This document shows, in pieces, positions 15,756 through 25,443 of a stretch of DNA of 64,000 nt. The position numbers and the translations under genes were made by a program. The DNA is from Marivita sp. GX14005. GTDB taxonomy: Bacteria; Pseudomonadota; Alphaproteobacteria; Rhodobacterales; Rhodobacteraceae. The notes below the pieces were generated by a model. The model worked only from the letters and a program-made list of their open reading frames with translations. It had not been told where the DNA came from and did no database searches. The DNA lies in contig NZ_JAMCCQ010000001.1 in NCBI RefSeq assembly GCF_023370775.1, positions 992,001-1,056,000 of the forward strand, in the 5' to 3' direction. Position 1 is the stretch's first letter; every line of letters starts with the position of its first letter.

Positions 15756-16626
15756 CGAGCGTCAATTCCCGGCGCTTGCGCGGAGGGGGCGCGTCGGGGT
15801 CGGGCGGTGGCGGGTTCAGTATGTTGTTCACCCATTGCTGCGCTTCGGCGCATCCATCGCCCGGCGGCGGAGCAGCTTGGTTCTCGCAACCGCGCATGCC
15901 CTTGGGGCAGTTCAGCCGCACGTGAAAATGGTAATGATGCCCCCACCAGGGGCGGATCTTGCGCAGGTAGGACCGGTCGCCCTTCTCCGCGTTGCACATC
16001 GCGACCTTGGCGCCCGGAAAGACGAAAATCCGTGAAACGCGATTGTCGCTTGCGGCCGCCTTGAGGATATTGTGATGCGCAGCGGTCCAATTCTTGTTGG
16101 TGAACGCGCCATTGGCCCGGCGCATGGAGATCGAGGAAATCGCCTCGCGCTCCGCCACGCTCAGGTTCAGCCGATCCGGCGGGCGCATCCAGATATCCGC
16201 ATCCAGCCCGATCTGGTGGCTGCGATGCCCCGTCAGCATCGGCCCGCCCCGCGGCTGGCTCATATCGCCGACATATAGTCCGGCCCATCCGGGTTGCCGC
16301 GCCGCGATGCGCGACAGATCCTGCACGAAATCCACCGTCACCGGCAGCGCCCAGTTGCGGTTGCGCGACAGGCGCATCGCCTGCCATGTCGGCCCTGTAT
16401 CCGGCAGTTGCACGGCCCCGGCGGCGCAGCCCTTGGAGTAGCCACCGAACGCCGCCGGAGACTGGCGCGATCCTGTTTGCATACCGCCGAACAGCTGCTT
16501 GGCCTCTCGCGTGCTGAGCACCGAATTGACCCGCGCGGAAGCCGAAACCTCCGCCGAGCGTTTCTCGGCGCCGCCGCAAGCCGCGAGGGCCAGTGCCATT
16601 CCCAAAAGTAAGGTAAACCGTGTCAT
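15712..16626 (-). CDS. mepA: Penicillin-insensitive murein endopeptidase (lipoprotein)
   Basis: MepA is a zinc endopeptidase cutting D-Ala-meso-DAP cross-links in peptidoglycan. The 304-residue precursor has a lipoprotein signal with lipobox LAAC (cysteine at about residue 17). LAS-family metal motifs are visible: GHRSHQIGLDAD in the centre and WWGHHYHFHVRL near residue 240. A C-terminal cysteine-containing, proline-rich tail follows, as in relatives. The start overlaps the stop of the UMF1 transporter (ATGA), so the two are probably coupled. Confidence 0.93.
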   Translation of the reverse strand: MTRFTLLLGMALALAACGGAEKRSAEVSASARVNSVLSTREAKQLFGGMQTGSRQSPAAFGGYSKGCAAGAVQLPDTGPTWQAMRLSRNRNWALPVTVDFVQDLSRIAARQPGWAGLYVGDMSQPRGGPMLTGHRSHQIGLDADIWMRPPDRLNLSVAEREAISSISMRRANGAFTNKNWTAAHHNILKAAASDNRVSRIFVFPGAKVAMCNAEKGDRSYLRKIRPWWGHHYHFHVRLNCPKGMRGCENQAAPPPGDGCAEAQQWVNNILNPPPPDPDAPPPRKRRELTLGDLPAQCASVLASN

Positions 16627-17963
16627 GTGCCTGCCCCATGCCCGTTTGGTTTGACCCAGAGTAACAACAGCAGGCCGATCAGGAAAAGCCCTATCACCGG
16701 GCTGACGCCCAATTGCTGCGATCCGGTGGCATAGGTGGCCGCCCCGATGAGCAGCGGGGCGAGGAAGCTGGTAGCCTTGCCCGAAAGCGCATAGAGGCCG
16801 AACGCCTCGGTCATGCGTGCGGGATTGGCTTGCTGGACCATCATCGTCCGGCTCGCCGCTTGCAGCACGCCGCCCGCCGCGCCAATCAGCGCGCCGATCG
16901 CCATGAATGTAATATCGGGCAGGGCAGAACCTTGGGGCAGGGCGATCCCGAACATCGCCTCGCGCGAGATCAGGACGATGGAAATGCCGACCAGCGTGAG
17001 AACGCCGATGCAGACACCGATTACGGGTTTAGGGCCGAAACGCGCATCTGCCTTGCCGCCCGCCCAGGCGGCAACGGCACCGGCGATAATCGCGATGATC
17101 CCGAAGATCCCGACATTCTGAACGCTCCAATCCAGCACGCCGGCGGCATAGATTCCGCCGAACGCATACATCCCGTTCAGCGCATCGCGGTAGAACATGG
17201 CCGAAGCGAGATAAGCGAAGAGCGAGCGGTCTTGTGGCAGCCGCCGCAGTGTGCCGCCCAGATCGCGCAAGGCACGGCGCACCGCGCCTTTCGGGGCCGG
17301 ATGCGCCTTGGGATCGCGCACCCAGAGGAAGAACGGCACCATGAATACAATGAACCAAATCGCCGTCAGCGGCCCGACGAACCGCGTGCCTTCGCGCGCT
17401 GCCGGGTCGAGCCCGAAGGCGGGTGCGAACCCGAGCAAGGTGCGCCCGGTTTCGGCATTGTCGGCGAAAAAGCCCAGCATGAGAACCAGAGCGACAAGCC
17501 CGCCGACATATCCGAAGGCCCAGCCATTGCCGGAAATGCGCCCGATCTCTTCGGGCGGGCCAAGATCGGGCAGCATGGAATTGGTGAAGGTCGTGGCGAA
17601 CTCCATCCCGATCATGCCGATGGCAAAGAATGTCAGGATCACCGCGAGGTTATAATCGCCCGGCGCGGCGAGCCACAGCCCGGCGGCGCCGATCACATAC
17701 ATGGCCGAAAAGAGCCAGATCCACCGCATCCGGTTGCCGCCGGTATCGGCCAGCGCGCCCAGAACCGGCGCAAGCAGCGCAATCGCGATCCCCGCCGCGC
17801 CGATCCCGAAGCCCCAGGCCGATTGCGCGGCGCTGCCGTCGCCCATCAACTCCTTGATATAGGGCGCGAAGATGAAGGTGATGAGCAGCGTGTTGTAGGG
17901 CTGGCTCGCCCAGTCGAAAAAGAACCAACCCCAGATGCGCTTGCGCAATGTCCCGTCTGCCAT
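16623..17963 (-). CDS. MFS transporter, UMF1 (Atg22-like) family
   Basis: This 446-residue membrane protein has about 11-12 transmembrane segments. The N-terminus, WGWFFFDWASQPYNTLLITFIFAPY, is reported here only as its key residues (W, FDWA, P, Y) typical of the UMF1/Atg22 group. The start at 17963 is supported by a GAGGGGGAT ribosome site. It sits upstream of mepA with a 4-nt overlap. Association with a murein endopeptidase suggests a link with cell-wall turnover products, but the substrate is not known. Confidence 0.85.
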   Translation of the reverse strand: MADGTLRKRIWGWFFFDWASQPYNTLLITFIFAPYIKELMGDGSAAQSAWGFGIGAAGIAIALLAPVLGALADTGGNRMRWIWLFSAMYVIGAAGLWLAAPGDYNLAVILTFFAIGMIGMEFATTFTNSMLPDLGPPEEIGRISGNGWAFGYVGGLVALVLMLGFFADNAETGRTLLGFAPAFGLDPAAREGTRFVGPLTAIWFIVFMVPFFLWVRDPKAHPAPKGAVRRALRDLGGTLRRLPQDRSLFAYLASAMFYRDALNGMYAFGGIYAAGVLDWSVQNVGIFGIIAIIAGAVAAWAGGKADARFGPKPVIGVCIGVLTLVGISIVLISREAMFGIALPQGSALPDITFMAIGALIGAAGGVLQAASRTMMVQQANPARMTEAFGLYALSGKATSFLAPLLIGAATYATGSQQLGVSPVIGLFLIGLLLLLWVKPNGHGAGT

Positions 17964-18015
17964 GCCCGATCCCCCTCGCGCCTTATGAGCGGGAAAGCGC
18001 CGGGCTGGCAAGCGT

Positions 18016-18558
18016 TCAGGCGTCCTGCATGGGCGGCCACGGGCGCTTGTCCTCTGCCTCCAGCCAATGCGCGACCCAATCGGGCATTTCGGGCGAGGGC
18101 ATGCCCTCCAGCCCAAGCGCCTCGATCACGCGGTCGGTCGGCACGATGCCGGTCCTGTCCGTCACGGCGGAGCGATAAACGGCATGGTTCGCGCATTCGC
18201 CGTTCATCTTCCACATGCCCTGTTCGATATACATGAACCGCGCGTCCCAGCACAAAAGGCGGCTGCGCATCTCGAACTTCTCGAAGGCGCGCACGCGGCG
18301 GCGGTAGCGCACGACGACACCGGCCATCGTCAGCCCCCATCCCTCGCGCCGCCCAGCGGCCAAAAGCCCCGTGGCCTTAGCCAGCGGGATGCGCCCCAGA
18401 TCGAGCAGCGTGAGCGTGCGCCCGTTGTTCAGCTCCAGCCACATATCGATATCCCACGGCCAACAACGATGCTGCGAGATATAGGTTTCCGTCGGCCCGA
18501 GATCCGGGATGTTGCGCGCGCGCCAAAGGCCGTGGGCCATGCGGATGAAAGGATACAT
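18016..18558 (-). CDS. Thioesterase-family (hot-dog fold) protein
   Basis: The 180-residue product resembles acyl-CoA thioesterases of the THEM6/4HBT-like group. The characteristic segment CWPWDIDMWLELNNGR lies at about residues 32-47, with a long central helix region and the strand pattern FEKFEMRSRLLCWDARF. It is probably cytosolic or peripheral. Catalytic acid could be D37 or D39. The substrate is unknown. It stands alone, 52 nt upstream of the UMF1 gene on the same strand, so co-transcription is possible. Confidence 0.78.
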   Translation of the reverse strand: MYPFIRMAHGLWRARNIPDLGPTETYISQHRCWPWDIDMWLELNNGRTLTLLDLGRIPLAKATGLLAAGRREGWGLTMAGVVVRYRRRVRAFEKFEMRSRLLCWDARFMYIEQGMWKMNGECANHAVYRSAVTDRTGIVPTDRVIEALGLEGMPSPEMPDWVAHWLEAEDKRPWPPMQDA

Positions 18559-18693
18559 CGGCTTACTCCTGTGCGCGCCAAGGTGCCGCGCCCGCCGCCC
18601 GCGTCAACCGCGACGCTGCGGCAAGCCTCTCTTGTCCTTCGCGTCGCTTGCGCCTAACTCTGGGCGAGCCGAACTCCAAGGAAAGACCCGCCG

Positions 18694-18984
18694 ATGCAAT
18701 CGCTTTACCAGATCCTCATGCTGCTTTTGGACGTCGTGTGGTTCTTCATCATCGCCCATGTCATCATGAGCTGGCTGATCAACTTCCAGGTGCTGAACCT
18801 GCGCCAGCCGCTGGTTGCGCAAATTTGGGACGGGCTGAACCGGATTCTGGAGCCGCTCTATTCCCGCCTGCGCCGCATCCTGCCGCCGATGTCGGGCATC
18901 GATCTGGCGCCGCTGGTGGCGCTGATCGGTATTTATATCATCCGCATTATCCTCGCCAACAATGCCGGGTTCTTTTACGGCTAG
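18694..18984 (+). CDS. YggT-family membrane protein
   Basis: This 96-residue protein has two hydrophobic segments (about 5-27 and 70-92) around the conserved amphipathic middle, with LNRILEPLYSRLRRILPP and GIDLAPLVALIGIYI. YggT proteins are implicated in osmotic tolerance and in cell division or photosystem-factor recruitment in different lineages; no specific role can be given here. A GGAAAGA site precedes the start. It is 87 nt from recQ. Confidence 0.88.
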   Translation: MQSLYQILMLLLDVVWFFIIAHVIMSWLINFQVLNLRQPLVAQIWDGLNRILEPLYSRLRRILPPMSGIDLAPLVALIGIYIIRIILANNAGFFYG

Positions 18985-19026
18985 GGATCGCGCTCGAAGG
19001 CTTGTTCACGCATCCTTAGTATGAGA

Positions 19027-19064
19027 CTGTCAGGAACAGAGCAGATATAGATAAAACCTGACAG
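19027..19064 (+). promoter_or_regulatory. Inverted repeat upstream of recQ
   Basis: CTGTCAGG (19027-19034) and CCTGACAG (19057-19064) are perfect inverted repeats flanking 22 bp that include a -10-like TATAGAT. The second arm ends 7 nt before the recQ ATG and covers its ribosome-binding region. It may be an operator or a translation-controlling stem. Confidence 0.35.
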
Positions 19065-19071
19065 GTTTCCC

Positions 19072-21126
19072 ATGCCGCGCGATATGCCAGACGCAGATGC
19101 AATTCTGCGGGATGTCTTCGGATTCGACAGCTTCCGGCCCGGTCAGGCCGAGATCGTGGACGCCGTCGCGCAGGGCGAAAACGTGCTGGCGATCATGCCG
19201 ACGGGGGGCGGCAAATCGCTGTGTTTTCAACTTCCCGCGCTGGTGCGTCATGGCGTGACGGTCGTGATCTCGCCGCTCATCGCGCTGATGCGCGATCAGG
19301 TGCGAGGGTTGCGCGAGGCGGGGGTTGCCGCCGGTGCCTTGACCTCTTCGAACACGCCAGAGGAAAACGATGCGATCTGGGATATGCTCCATCGCGGCGA
19401 TCTGAAGCTGCTTTATCTCGCGCCCGAGCGGCTGGCCTCGGGTGGCACGCAACGTATGTTGCAGCAGGCGGGCGTGTCGCTCATCGCGGTGGACGAGGCG
19501 CATTGCGTCAGCCAGTGGGGTCATGATTTCCGGCCCGATTACCTGCGCATCGGCGAATTGCGCCGCGCACTGGATGTGCCGCTGGCGGCGTTCACCGCCA
19601 CGGCGGATGCCGAAACGCAGGTCGAGATTGTCGAGCGCCTTTTCGACGGACAGCCGCCGCGCACCTTCCTGCGCGGGTTCGACCGGCCGAACATTCATCT
19701 GGCCTTTGCTCCGAAGAACAGGCCGCGCGAGCAGATCATGGCCTTCGCCGCCGCACGCAAGGGGCAAAGCGGCATCGTCTATTGCGGAACGCGGGCAAAG
19801 ACGGAAACGCTCGCGCGGGCACTATATGACGAAGGGCATACCGCCTGCCATTATCACGGCGGCATGGATCCCGAGGAGCGGCGGCGCGTCGAGGCGCGTT
19901 TTGCCACCGAGGATGGGCTGATCGTGGTGGCCACGGTCGCCTTCGGCATGGGGGTGGACAAGCCGGATATCCGCTGGGTCGCGCATGCCGATCTGCCCAA
20001 ATCCATCGAAGCCTACTATCAGGAAATCGGCCGCGCCGGGCGCGACGGCGCGCCAGCCGAAACGCTGACGCTTTACGGTGCCGACGATATTCGCCTGCGC
20101 CGTGCGCAAATCGACGAGGGGTTGGCTTCGCCGGAGCGTCGTGATGCCGATCATGGGCGGCTCAACGCGCTTTTGGGGCTGGCCGAAGCGCAGGAGTGCA
20201 GACGCAAGACGCTGCTGGGCTATTTCGGCGAAAGCGATGTGAGCTGCGGCAATTGCGATCTGTGCGACACGCCCGCCAAGCTGATCGACGGCACGCAAGC
20301 GGTGCGCAAGGCTTTGTCGGCGGCGCTTCGCACGGGGGAGAGTTTCGGCGCAGGGCATCTCATCGACATTCTGCTTGGCACCAAAACCGAAAAGGTGCTG
20401 GGGCGCAGCCATGACAATCTGCCGACCTTCGGCATCGGCAAGGATCTCAAGCGCGGCGAGTGGCAGGCGGTGTTCCGGCAGATGATGGGGCTCGATCTCA
20501 TGCGCCCCGATGCAGAACGGCACGGCGCGCTGGTGATGACCGAAGCGGCCCGGCCGATCCTGCGCGGGGAAGAAGCGATCTCCCTGCGCCGCGACAGTAT
20601 CGAAGCGGCCAGCGAACGCCGCCCCAAGGTCCGCGCGCTGGTCAGCGATGAGGATGCGCCGCTGATGTCTGCGCTCAAGGCCAAGCGGCGCGCCTTGGCT
20701 GAGGAACAATCGGTGCCCGCCTATGTCATCTTCCCTGACAAGACCTTGATCGAGATGGCCGAGACGCGGCCAGAGACACTTGACCAGATGGCGCGGATCA
20801 GCGGCGTCGGGGCGAAGAAGCTCGAACGCTACGGCCAGGCGTTTCTGGAGGTGATCGCAGGCGACGTGCCGCGCGATCATCCGGCGCGGCGCAAGCTGGC
20901 GGTCAGCGGGGCCGGCGGGCTTTACGATGCGCTGCTCACCGCGCAGGCCGAACTGACGCGCGGCGCGTGCGGAACGCTCAAGCCGATGTCCTGCGATGCG
21001 GGGCAGCTTGCCAAGCTTGCACAAGCCCGCCCGCGCGACGCGGCCGGCATAGCCCGGATCATCGGGGATCGGCGGGCCGAACGCTTTGCCGATGCGTTTC
21101 TGGACGTTCTGCAAGCTGCGGACTAG
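19072..21126 (+). CDS. recQ: ATP-dependent DNA helicase RecQ
   Basis: RecQ is a 3'-5' helicase acting in recombination repair and fork restart. The 684-residue protein has the helicase core with Walker A MPTGGGKSLCFQLPA near residue 42 and the DEAH box at 141-144 (VDEAHC). Motif VI is YQEIGRAGRDG. The RecQ zinc site has cysteines in the QECRRK and SCGNCDLC segments (about 374-397). The winged-helix and an HRDC domain (about 545-620, ISGVGAKKLERYG) follow. An extra C-terminal 60-70 residues lie beyond HRDC. Confidence 0.95.
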   Translation: MPRDMPDADAILRDVFGFDSFRPGQAEIVDAVAQGENVLAIMPTGGGKSLCFQLPALVRHGVTVVISPLIALMRDQVRGLREAGVAAGALTSSNTPEENDAIWDMLHRGDLKLLYLAPERLASGGTQRMLQQAGVSLIAVDEAHCVSQWGHDFRPDYLRIGELRRALDVPLAAFTATADAETQVEIVERLFDGQPPRTFLRGFDRPNIHLAFAPKNRPREQIMAFAAARKGQSGIVYCGTRAKTETLARALYDEGHTACHYHGGMDPEERRRVEARFATEDGLIVVATVAFGMGVDKPDIRWVAHADLPKSIEAYYQEIGRAGRDGAPAETLTLYGADDIRLRRAQIDEGLASPERRDADHGRLNALLGLAEAQECRRKTLLGYFGESDVSCGNCDLCDTPAKLIDGTQAVRKALSAALRTGESFGAGHLIDILLGTKTEKVLGRSHDNLPTFGIGKDLKRGEWQAVFRQMMGLDLMRPDAERHGALVMTEAARPILRGEEAISLRRDSIEAASERRPKVRALVSDEDAPLMSALKAKRRALAEEQSVPAYVIFPDKTLIEMAETRPETLDQMARISGVGAKKLERYGQAFLEVIAGDVPRDHPARRKLAVSGAGGLYDALLTAQAELTRGACGTLKPMSCDAGQLAKLAQARPRDAAGIARIIGDRRAERFADAFLDVLQAAD

Positions 21127-21159
21127 ATCGCACCCGAAGCAAAGAGGAAAGGTGGTGGT

Positions 21160-21939
21160 ATGCTCGTCGTGATTTCCCCGGCCAAACGGCTCGATTGGTC
21201 CGAACGCGATGTGGATATGACGGAGCCGGTCTTTCAGGACGAGGCGAACCGGCTGGCCGCGACGGCGCGGAACCTGACGCTGGGCGATCTGAAATCGCTG
21301 ATGAAGCTGAGCGACGATTTGGCCAAGCTGAACCGAGACCGCTTTCGCGATTTCGAGGATGCGCCGAAGGATGACGATCTGCGCCCCGCCGCGCTGGCCT
21401 TTGCGGGCGACACCTATCAGGGGCTCGAAGCCGGCACGCTGGACAGCGACGAGATGCGCTGGGCGCAGGATCATCTGCGCATCCTGTCGGGGCTTTACGG
21501 CGTGTTGCGCCCGCTGGACGGGATACAGCCTTACCGGCTGGAGATGGGCAGCCGCCTGAAAACGCGGCGTGGCGCGGACCTTTACGACTATTGGGGCGAC
21601 CGGATCGCGAAGGAACTCAAGCAGCAGGCCGATGCGCTGGGCGCCGATACGCTCATCAACTGCGCCAGCCAGGAATATTTCGGCGCGGTCCCGCGCGATA
21701 TGCTAGGGCTGAGGATCGTCACGCCCGCCTTTCTGGAGGACAAGGGCGACGGCAAGGGGCCGAAGATCGTCAGCTTCTATGCGAAGAAGGCGCGGGGCGC
21801 GATGGCGCGGTTCATCGTGCAGAACCGGCTGACCGATCCCGACGCGATCAAGGATTTCGATCTGGGCGGCTATGCCTATCGCGCGGACCTGTCCGAGCCG
21901 AACGAGCCCGCTTTCGTGCGCCCCTATGACGCCAGCTGA
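21160..21939 (+). CDS. yaaA: Peroxide stress protein YaaA (DUF328/UPF0246)
   Basis: The 259-residue protein matches the YaaA family along its length, from MLVVISPAKRLDW at the N-terminus through SGLYGVLRPLDGIQPYRLEM to ADLYDYWGD and INCASQEYF. In E. coli it limits iron-driven damage during hydrogen peroxide stress and binds DNA. An AGAGGAAAGG stretch precedes the start. Its 3' end overlaps the convergent histidine kinase gene by 16 nt. Confidence 0.94.
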   Translation: MLVVISPAKRLDWSERDVDMTEPVFQDEANRLAATARNLTLGDLKSLMKLSDDLAKLNRDRFRDFEDAPKDDDLRPAALAFAGDTYQGLEAGTLDSDEMRWAQDHLRILSGLYGVLRPLDGIQPYRLEMGSRLKTRRGADLYDYWGDRIAKELKQQADALGADTLINCASQEYFGAVPRDMLGLRIVTPAFLEDKGDGKGPKIVSFYAKKARGAMARFIVQNRLTDPDAIKDFDLGGYAYRADLSEPNEPAFVRPYDAS

Positions 21940-23690
21940 AGCTGCGGGCAGTAGAGCGCCAGCTTTTCCATGAGCGCGGCCTTGCGCAGTGGCTTGGTCA
22001 GGTAATCGGTCAGCCCCGCATCGAGGATCGCTTCCCGATCCCCGTCCATCGCATGTGCGGTCACGGCGATGATCGGCACGTTCGGCCCGTCGCCCTCGAT
22101 CTCGCGGATGCGGGCGGTCGCTTCCTTGCCGTCCATTCCGGGCATTGAGATATCCATGAAGATCACATCCGGCCGCGCCTCCTCATAGGCGGCGACCGCC
22201 TGGAACCCGTCCCCCGCCACGCGCAGATCGATGTCGAGCGTGCCGATCATCTTGCGAAACACAAGCTGGTTGGTCTTGTTATCCTCCGCCAGAAGCACCT
22301 TCGGCGTGCCAGAGACGATCTGCGGCGGCTCTTCGGGCTGGGCCGGCCGGGGCGTGTCGGCAAGCGGCAGGGTGATGCGAAAGCCAAAGCAACTGCCGAC
22401 GCCTTCCTGCGATTCGACCCACACCTCGCCGGCCATCAGCTCTACCAGTCGCTTGGTGATCGACAGGCCCAGCCCGGTGCCTTCGAACTGGCGGTTGCGG
22501 TCGTCCTCGACCTGGTTGAACTCTCCGAACACGTGATCGACCTTGTCGGCGGCGATACCGATGCCGGTATCCTCCACGCTGATGTGCAGAGTGGTCTGCC
22601 CGTCCTCCCGGCCGACGCCGGTGACGCGCAGCAGAACCTCGCCTTCGAGCGTGAATTTGACGGCATTGCCCATCAGGTTGGTCACGATCTGGCGGATGCG
22701 GCCGGGATCGGCGACGAACCTGTCGGGCAGGAACAAGTCGTAATCGATGTTCAGCGCCACCCCCTTGCCCCGCGCGATGGGTTGCAGGAGCATCACCACC
22801 TCTTCGAGCACCTGCCGCAGATCGAACGGTTCGGGCTTGAGCAGCAGCTTGTCGGCGTCGATCTTCGAATAGTCCAGAACATCGTTGATGATGACCAGAA
22901 GCGCCTCGCCGGAATGTTTGATCGTCTCGGCAAAGAGTCTCTGTTCCTCGTCCAGCGCGGTTTCCGTCAGAAGATCGGCCATGCCGACAACGCCGTTCAT
23001 CGGCGTTCGGATTTCGTGACTCATATTGGCGAGAAACGCCGATTTCGCGCGGTTGGCCGCTTCGGCCTTCTCACGCGCCTCGCGAAGCTCGTTCTGGTAG
23101 CGCACGGATTCGGTGATGTTGATGGCAAGGCTGACGACATCGCCCGAGGGGCTGCGGCGGTCGATCATGCGCACGTGCTCGCCGTTCCAGAGCTGGAACT
23201 GAACGGATTCGGGCGCCTCCTGTTGCCACCGGTCAAGCATCCGCGCGCGCCATTCCGCCGGAGGCTCATCGCCGATGTTGATGATGCCTTCCTCGGTCAT
23301 CAATTGCAGGATTCGCGGATAGGTGATGCCGGGCCGCGCCTCTTCGAGATCCTCGAACACCGCCAGGTAGGCACGGTTCGCCACGATCATCTGATTGTCG
23401 CTGTCGAAAAAAGCGAAACCGTCCTGGATTGTTTCGATGGAATGCCAAAGCCGGCGCTCGGCAATCTGAATTTTCTCATGCGCAACACCAAGCTCGCTTT
23501 TCACGCGCTGGTTTTCTCCCCGCACCATCGCCACTTCGGCGCGGGTTTCCACGATCTCGTTGCTGAGCTGTTGTGCATGCGTGCCCAGCTTGCGGTTGGC
23601 GGCGAAAAGTTCGGCCTGTTTGAGTTCGAGAAGCCGCTCGGCGGCAAGCCGCGCGCGACGTTCCTCGGCCAATTTGTTGGCGAGACTCAT
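21924..23690 (-). CDS. Hybrid sensor histidine kinase/response regulator
   Basis: The 588-residue soluble kinase has no membrane segment. An N-terminal coiled coil (about 1-85) precedes a PAS-like sensor domain (about 85-195). HisKA follows with phospho-histidine H225 in SHEIRTPMNG, then HATPase_c (N, G1 DTGIGI, G2 GTGLGLSI, about 330-445), then a receiver domain with phospho-acceptor D513 in FMDISMPGMDG. There is no Hpt domain, so a separate phosphotransferase is expected. It resembles cytosolic PAS hybrid kinases of alphaproteobacteria; the input signal and output are unknown. Confidence 0.9.
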   Translation of the reverse strand: MSLANKLAEERRARLAAERLLELKQAELFAANRKLGTHAQQLSNEIVETRAEVAMVRGENQRVKSELGVAHEKIQIAERRLWHSIETIQDGFAFFDSDNQMIVANRAYLAVFEDLEEARPGITYPRILQLMTEEGIINIGDEPPAEWRARMLDRWQQEAPESVQFQLWNGEHVRMIDRRSPSGDVVSLAINITESVRYQNELREAREKAEAANRAKSAFLANMSHEIRTPMNGVVGMADLLTETALDEEQRLFAETIKHSGEALLVIINDVLDYSKIDADKLLLKPEPFDLRQVLEEVVMLLQPIARGKGVALNIDYDLFLPDRFVADPGRIRQIVTNLMGNAVKFTLEGEVLLRVTGVGREDGQTTLHISVEDTGIGIAADKVDHVFGEFNQVEDDRNRQFEGTGLGLSITKRLVELMAGEVWVESQEGVGSCFGFRITLPLADTPRPAQPEEPPQIVSGTPKVLLAEDNKTNQLVFRKMIGTLDIDLRVAGDGFQAVAAYEEARPDVIFMDISMPGMDGKEATARIREIEGDGPNVPIIAVTAHAMDGDREAILDAGLTDYLTKPLRKAALMEKLALYCPQLQLAS

Positions 23691-23849
23691 CCAGACCTCC
23701 GTTCCCGTTCGGGCGCAGGTTCGCTCAACAGGGTGAACAAGAGGTTAATTTCTGCGCAGGCAGGGGTGCGAGAGCATCGGTTAAGCGGCGTTGAGGATAC
23801 TGATCAGCATTTCTCGTCGGCGGGCTTACGCGAATGAAAGTTGCACATT

Positions 23850-25178
23850 TCATCCCTCCGGGAGTGTGTTCTGCGCATCGCCGAGCATTTTCACCTCGCG
23901 CTGTGGGAACGGGATGGAGATGCCATTCTCCTGAAACGCGTCCCAGAGCGCGAGATAGACATTGCCCCTGATATTGGTCAGCCCGCCGGTCGGATCGCGT
24001 ATCCAGAAGCGCAGAATGTAATCGACCGAGCTGTCGCCGAAACCGACGATATGGCACACGGGCGATTTGAAGCTCAGCACACGGTCCACCGATTTGGCGG
24101 CCTTGATCGCGATCTCGCGAACCTTGTGCGGATCGTCGTGATAGGCTGTTCCGAAAAAGATATCGAGCCTGACATATTCATTCGAGTGGGACCAGTTGAC
24201 CACCTGCCCGGTGATCAGGTCCTCGTTCGGTATCAGGTATTCCTTCCCGTCCCGCGTGACCACGCTGACATATCGCGCACCGAGCGAATTGATCCAGCCG
24301 AACGTATCGCCGAGGGAGATCACATCGCCGGGCTTGATCGACTTGTCGAGCAGGATGATGATGCCGGACACGAGGTTCGAGACGACCTTCTGCAAGCCGA
24401 AACCAAGCCCGACGCCGATGGCCCCTGACAGGAACGCCAGCCCCGTCAGATCGACCCCGACCAGCCGAAGCCCGATGAAGAACGCCGCGCCATAGAGCGC
24501 GACCTGCAGGAACTTGATCGCCAGAACCTGCATGGAGGGCGAGATGTCCTTGTTCCGCCGGATCGTGCTGGCCGTCGTGCTGCTGACGAGCCGCGCCACG
24601 GTGATGAGCGCCGCCACCAGCACCAGCGCCTGCACCACGAGCCAGAGGGAAAGCCGGGTTTCACCGAGATTGAAGGCCAGACGGTCCATCAAATCCTGCG
24701 CATCGTCGGCCAGCCCGGTGATCGTCAGCGTGACCCAGATCCATGCGCCGTAGCGGACGATGCTGCGCAGGGCCGGATTGCGGATCAGCCGCGTGAGCAG
24801 GACGATGGAAAGCCAGGCGGTCGCCAGATTGGCGACGATCCCCAGAAGATAGGAGCGCGACGGCCATGTGATCTCGCGCATCAGCGCGACGACGATCCAG
24901 ATGATCGCGACGAAGAGGATCATCCTGAAGCGGCGATGCACGATAACGAGCGCGCGTATCCGCCATTTCGGCCAGCCTTCGCGCGTGCGCATCCAGCGAT
25001 GCAGGCGCGGTTTGAACAGTCCCGCCAGCAGATGCGCGGCGACAAAGACGGCCAGCGCGATGGCAATCTGATAGCCGATCCAGGGGCGCCAGAGGCTATC
25101 CGCGAAACCCTGTATCCACGCGACGAAATCGAGCGTGAACTCGGTGACGGTTTCGGTGGTGACGATGTCTGGATCCAT
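23850..25178 (-). CDS. Mechanosensitive ion channel, MscS family
   Basis: This 442-residue channel has four or five transmembrane segments before the MscS core. The pore helix and following signature are visible as GVGLGFGLQKVVSNLVSG and LLDKSIKPGDVI (about residues 285-325). The beta domain contains SLGARYVSVVTRDGKEYLIPN. The C-terminal alpha/beta vestibule region ends FPQREVKML. The start at 25178 (MDPDIVTTE) is preferred over an in-frame one 38 codons upstream, because the longer leader is polar and basic; a GGAG lies 12 nt before it. It probably releases solutes on hypo-osmotic shock. Confidence 0.9.
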   Translation of the reverse strand: MDPDIVTTETVTEFTLDFVAWIQGFADSLWRPWIGYQIAIALAVFVAAHLLAGLFKPRLHRWMRTREGWPKWRIRALVIVHRRFRMILFVAIIWIVVALMREITWPSRSYLLGIVANLATAWLSIVLLTRLIRNPALRSIVRYGAWIWVTLTITGLADDAQDLMDRLAFNLGETRLSLWLVVQALVLVAALITVARLVSSTTASTIRRNKDISPSMQVLAIKFLQVALYGAAFFIGLRLVGVDLTGLAFLSGAIGVGLGFGLQKVVSNLVSGIIILLDKSIKPGDVISLGDTFGWINSLGARYVSVVTRDGKEYLIPNEDLITGQVVNWSHSNEYVRLDIFFGTAYHDDPHKVREIAIKAAKSVDRVLSFKSPVCHIVGFGDSSVDYILRFWIRDPTGGLTNIRGNVYLALWDAFQENGISIPFPQREVKMLGDAQNTLPEG

Positions 25179-25297
25179 TGCGGTTCCGGTCTCCTGCCCG
25201 GACGCCAGACTCGCACTCGCCGGCTCTTTGCGCAAGTTATATAGCGGCCTTGCGTCGCTCTTGCGGCGTGACGGGGCGATGATGTATGGCACATGGC

Positions 25298-25396
25298 ATG
25301 AAGAGGGTTTTCGACATCGACGACCGCGCGCGTCTGCGTGAACGGTTCTTCGGCTCCACCCATACGGTGCGCGCGCGACTACCGATCAGCGCCTGA
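25298..25396 (+). CDS. Possible 32-residue peptide upstream of leuC
   Basis: An ATG frame of 32 codons with a basic, Arg-rich composition ends 47 nt before leuC. There is no good ribosome site before it. It could be a chance frame, a short unknown protein or a leader peptide. It has no leucine run (two Leu only), so a classical leu attenuator is not supported. Confidence 0.2.
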   Translation: MKRVFDIDDRARLRERFFGSTHTVRARLPISA

Positions 25397-25443
25397 GCCG
25401 ATCACCCAGCCTTCACATCGCTATTTCGCAAGGGAGAGGACCG

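Noticed and set aside
19822-21474. 550-codon open frame on the minus strand opposite recQ and yaaA
   Set aside because: Covers two certain genes on the other strand and shows no domain.
25298-25396. Leucine attenuator peptide before leuC
   Set aside because: The short frame has only two leucine codons, no adjacent terminator and no good ribosome site; listed only as a low-confidence peptide.
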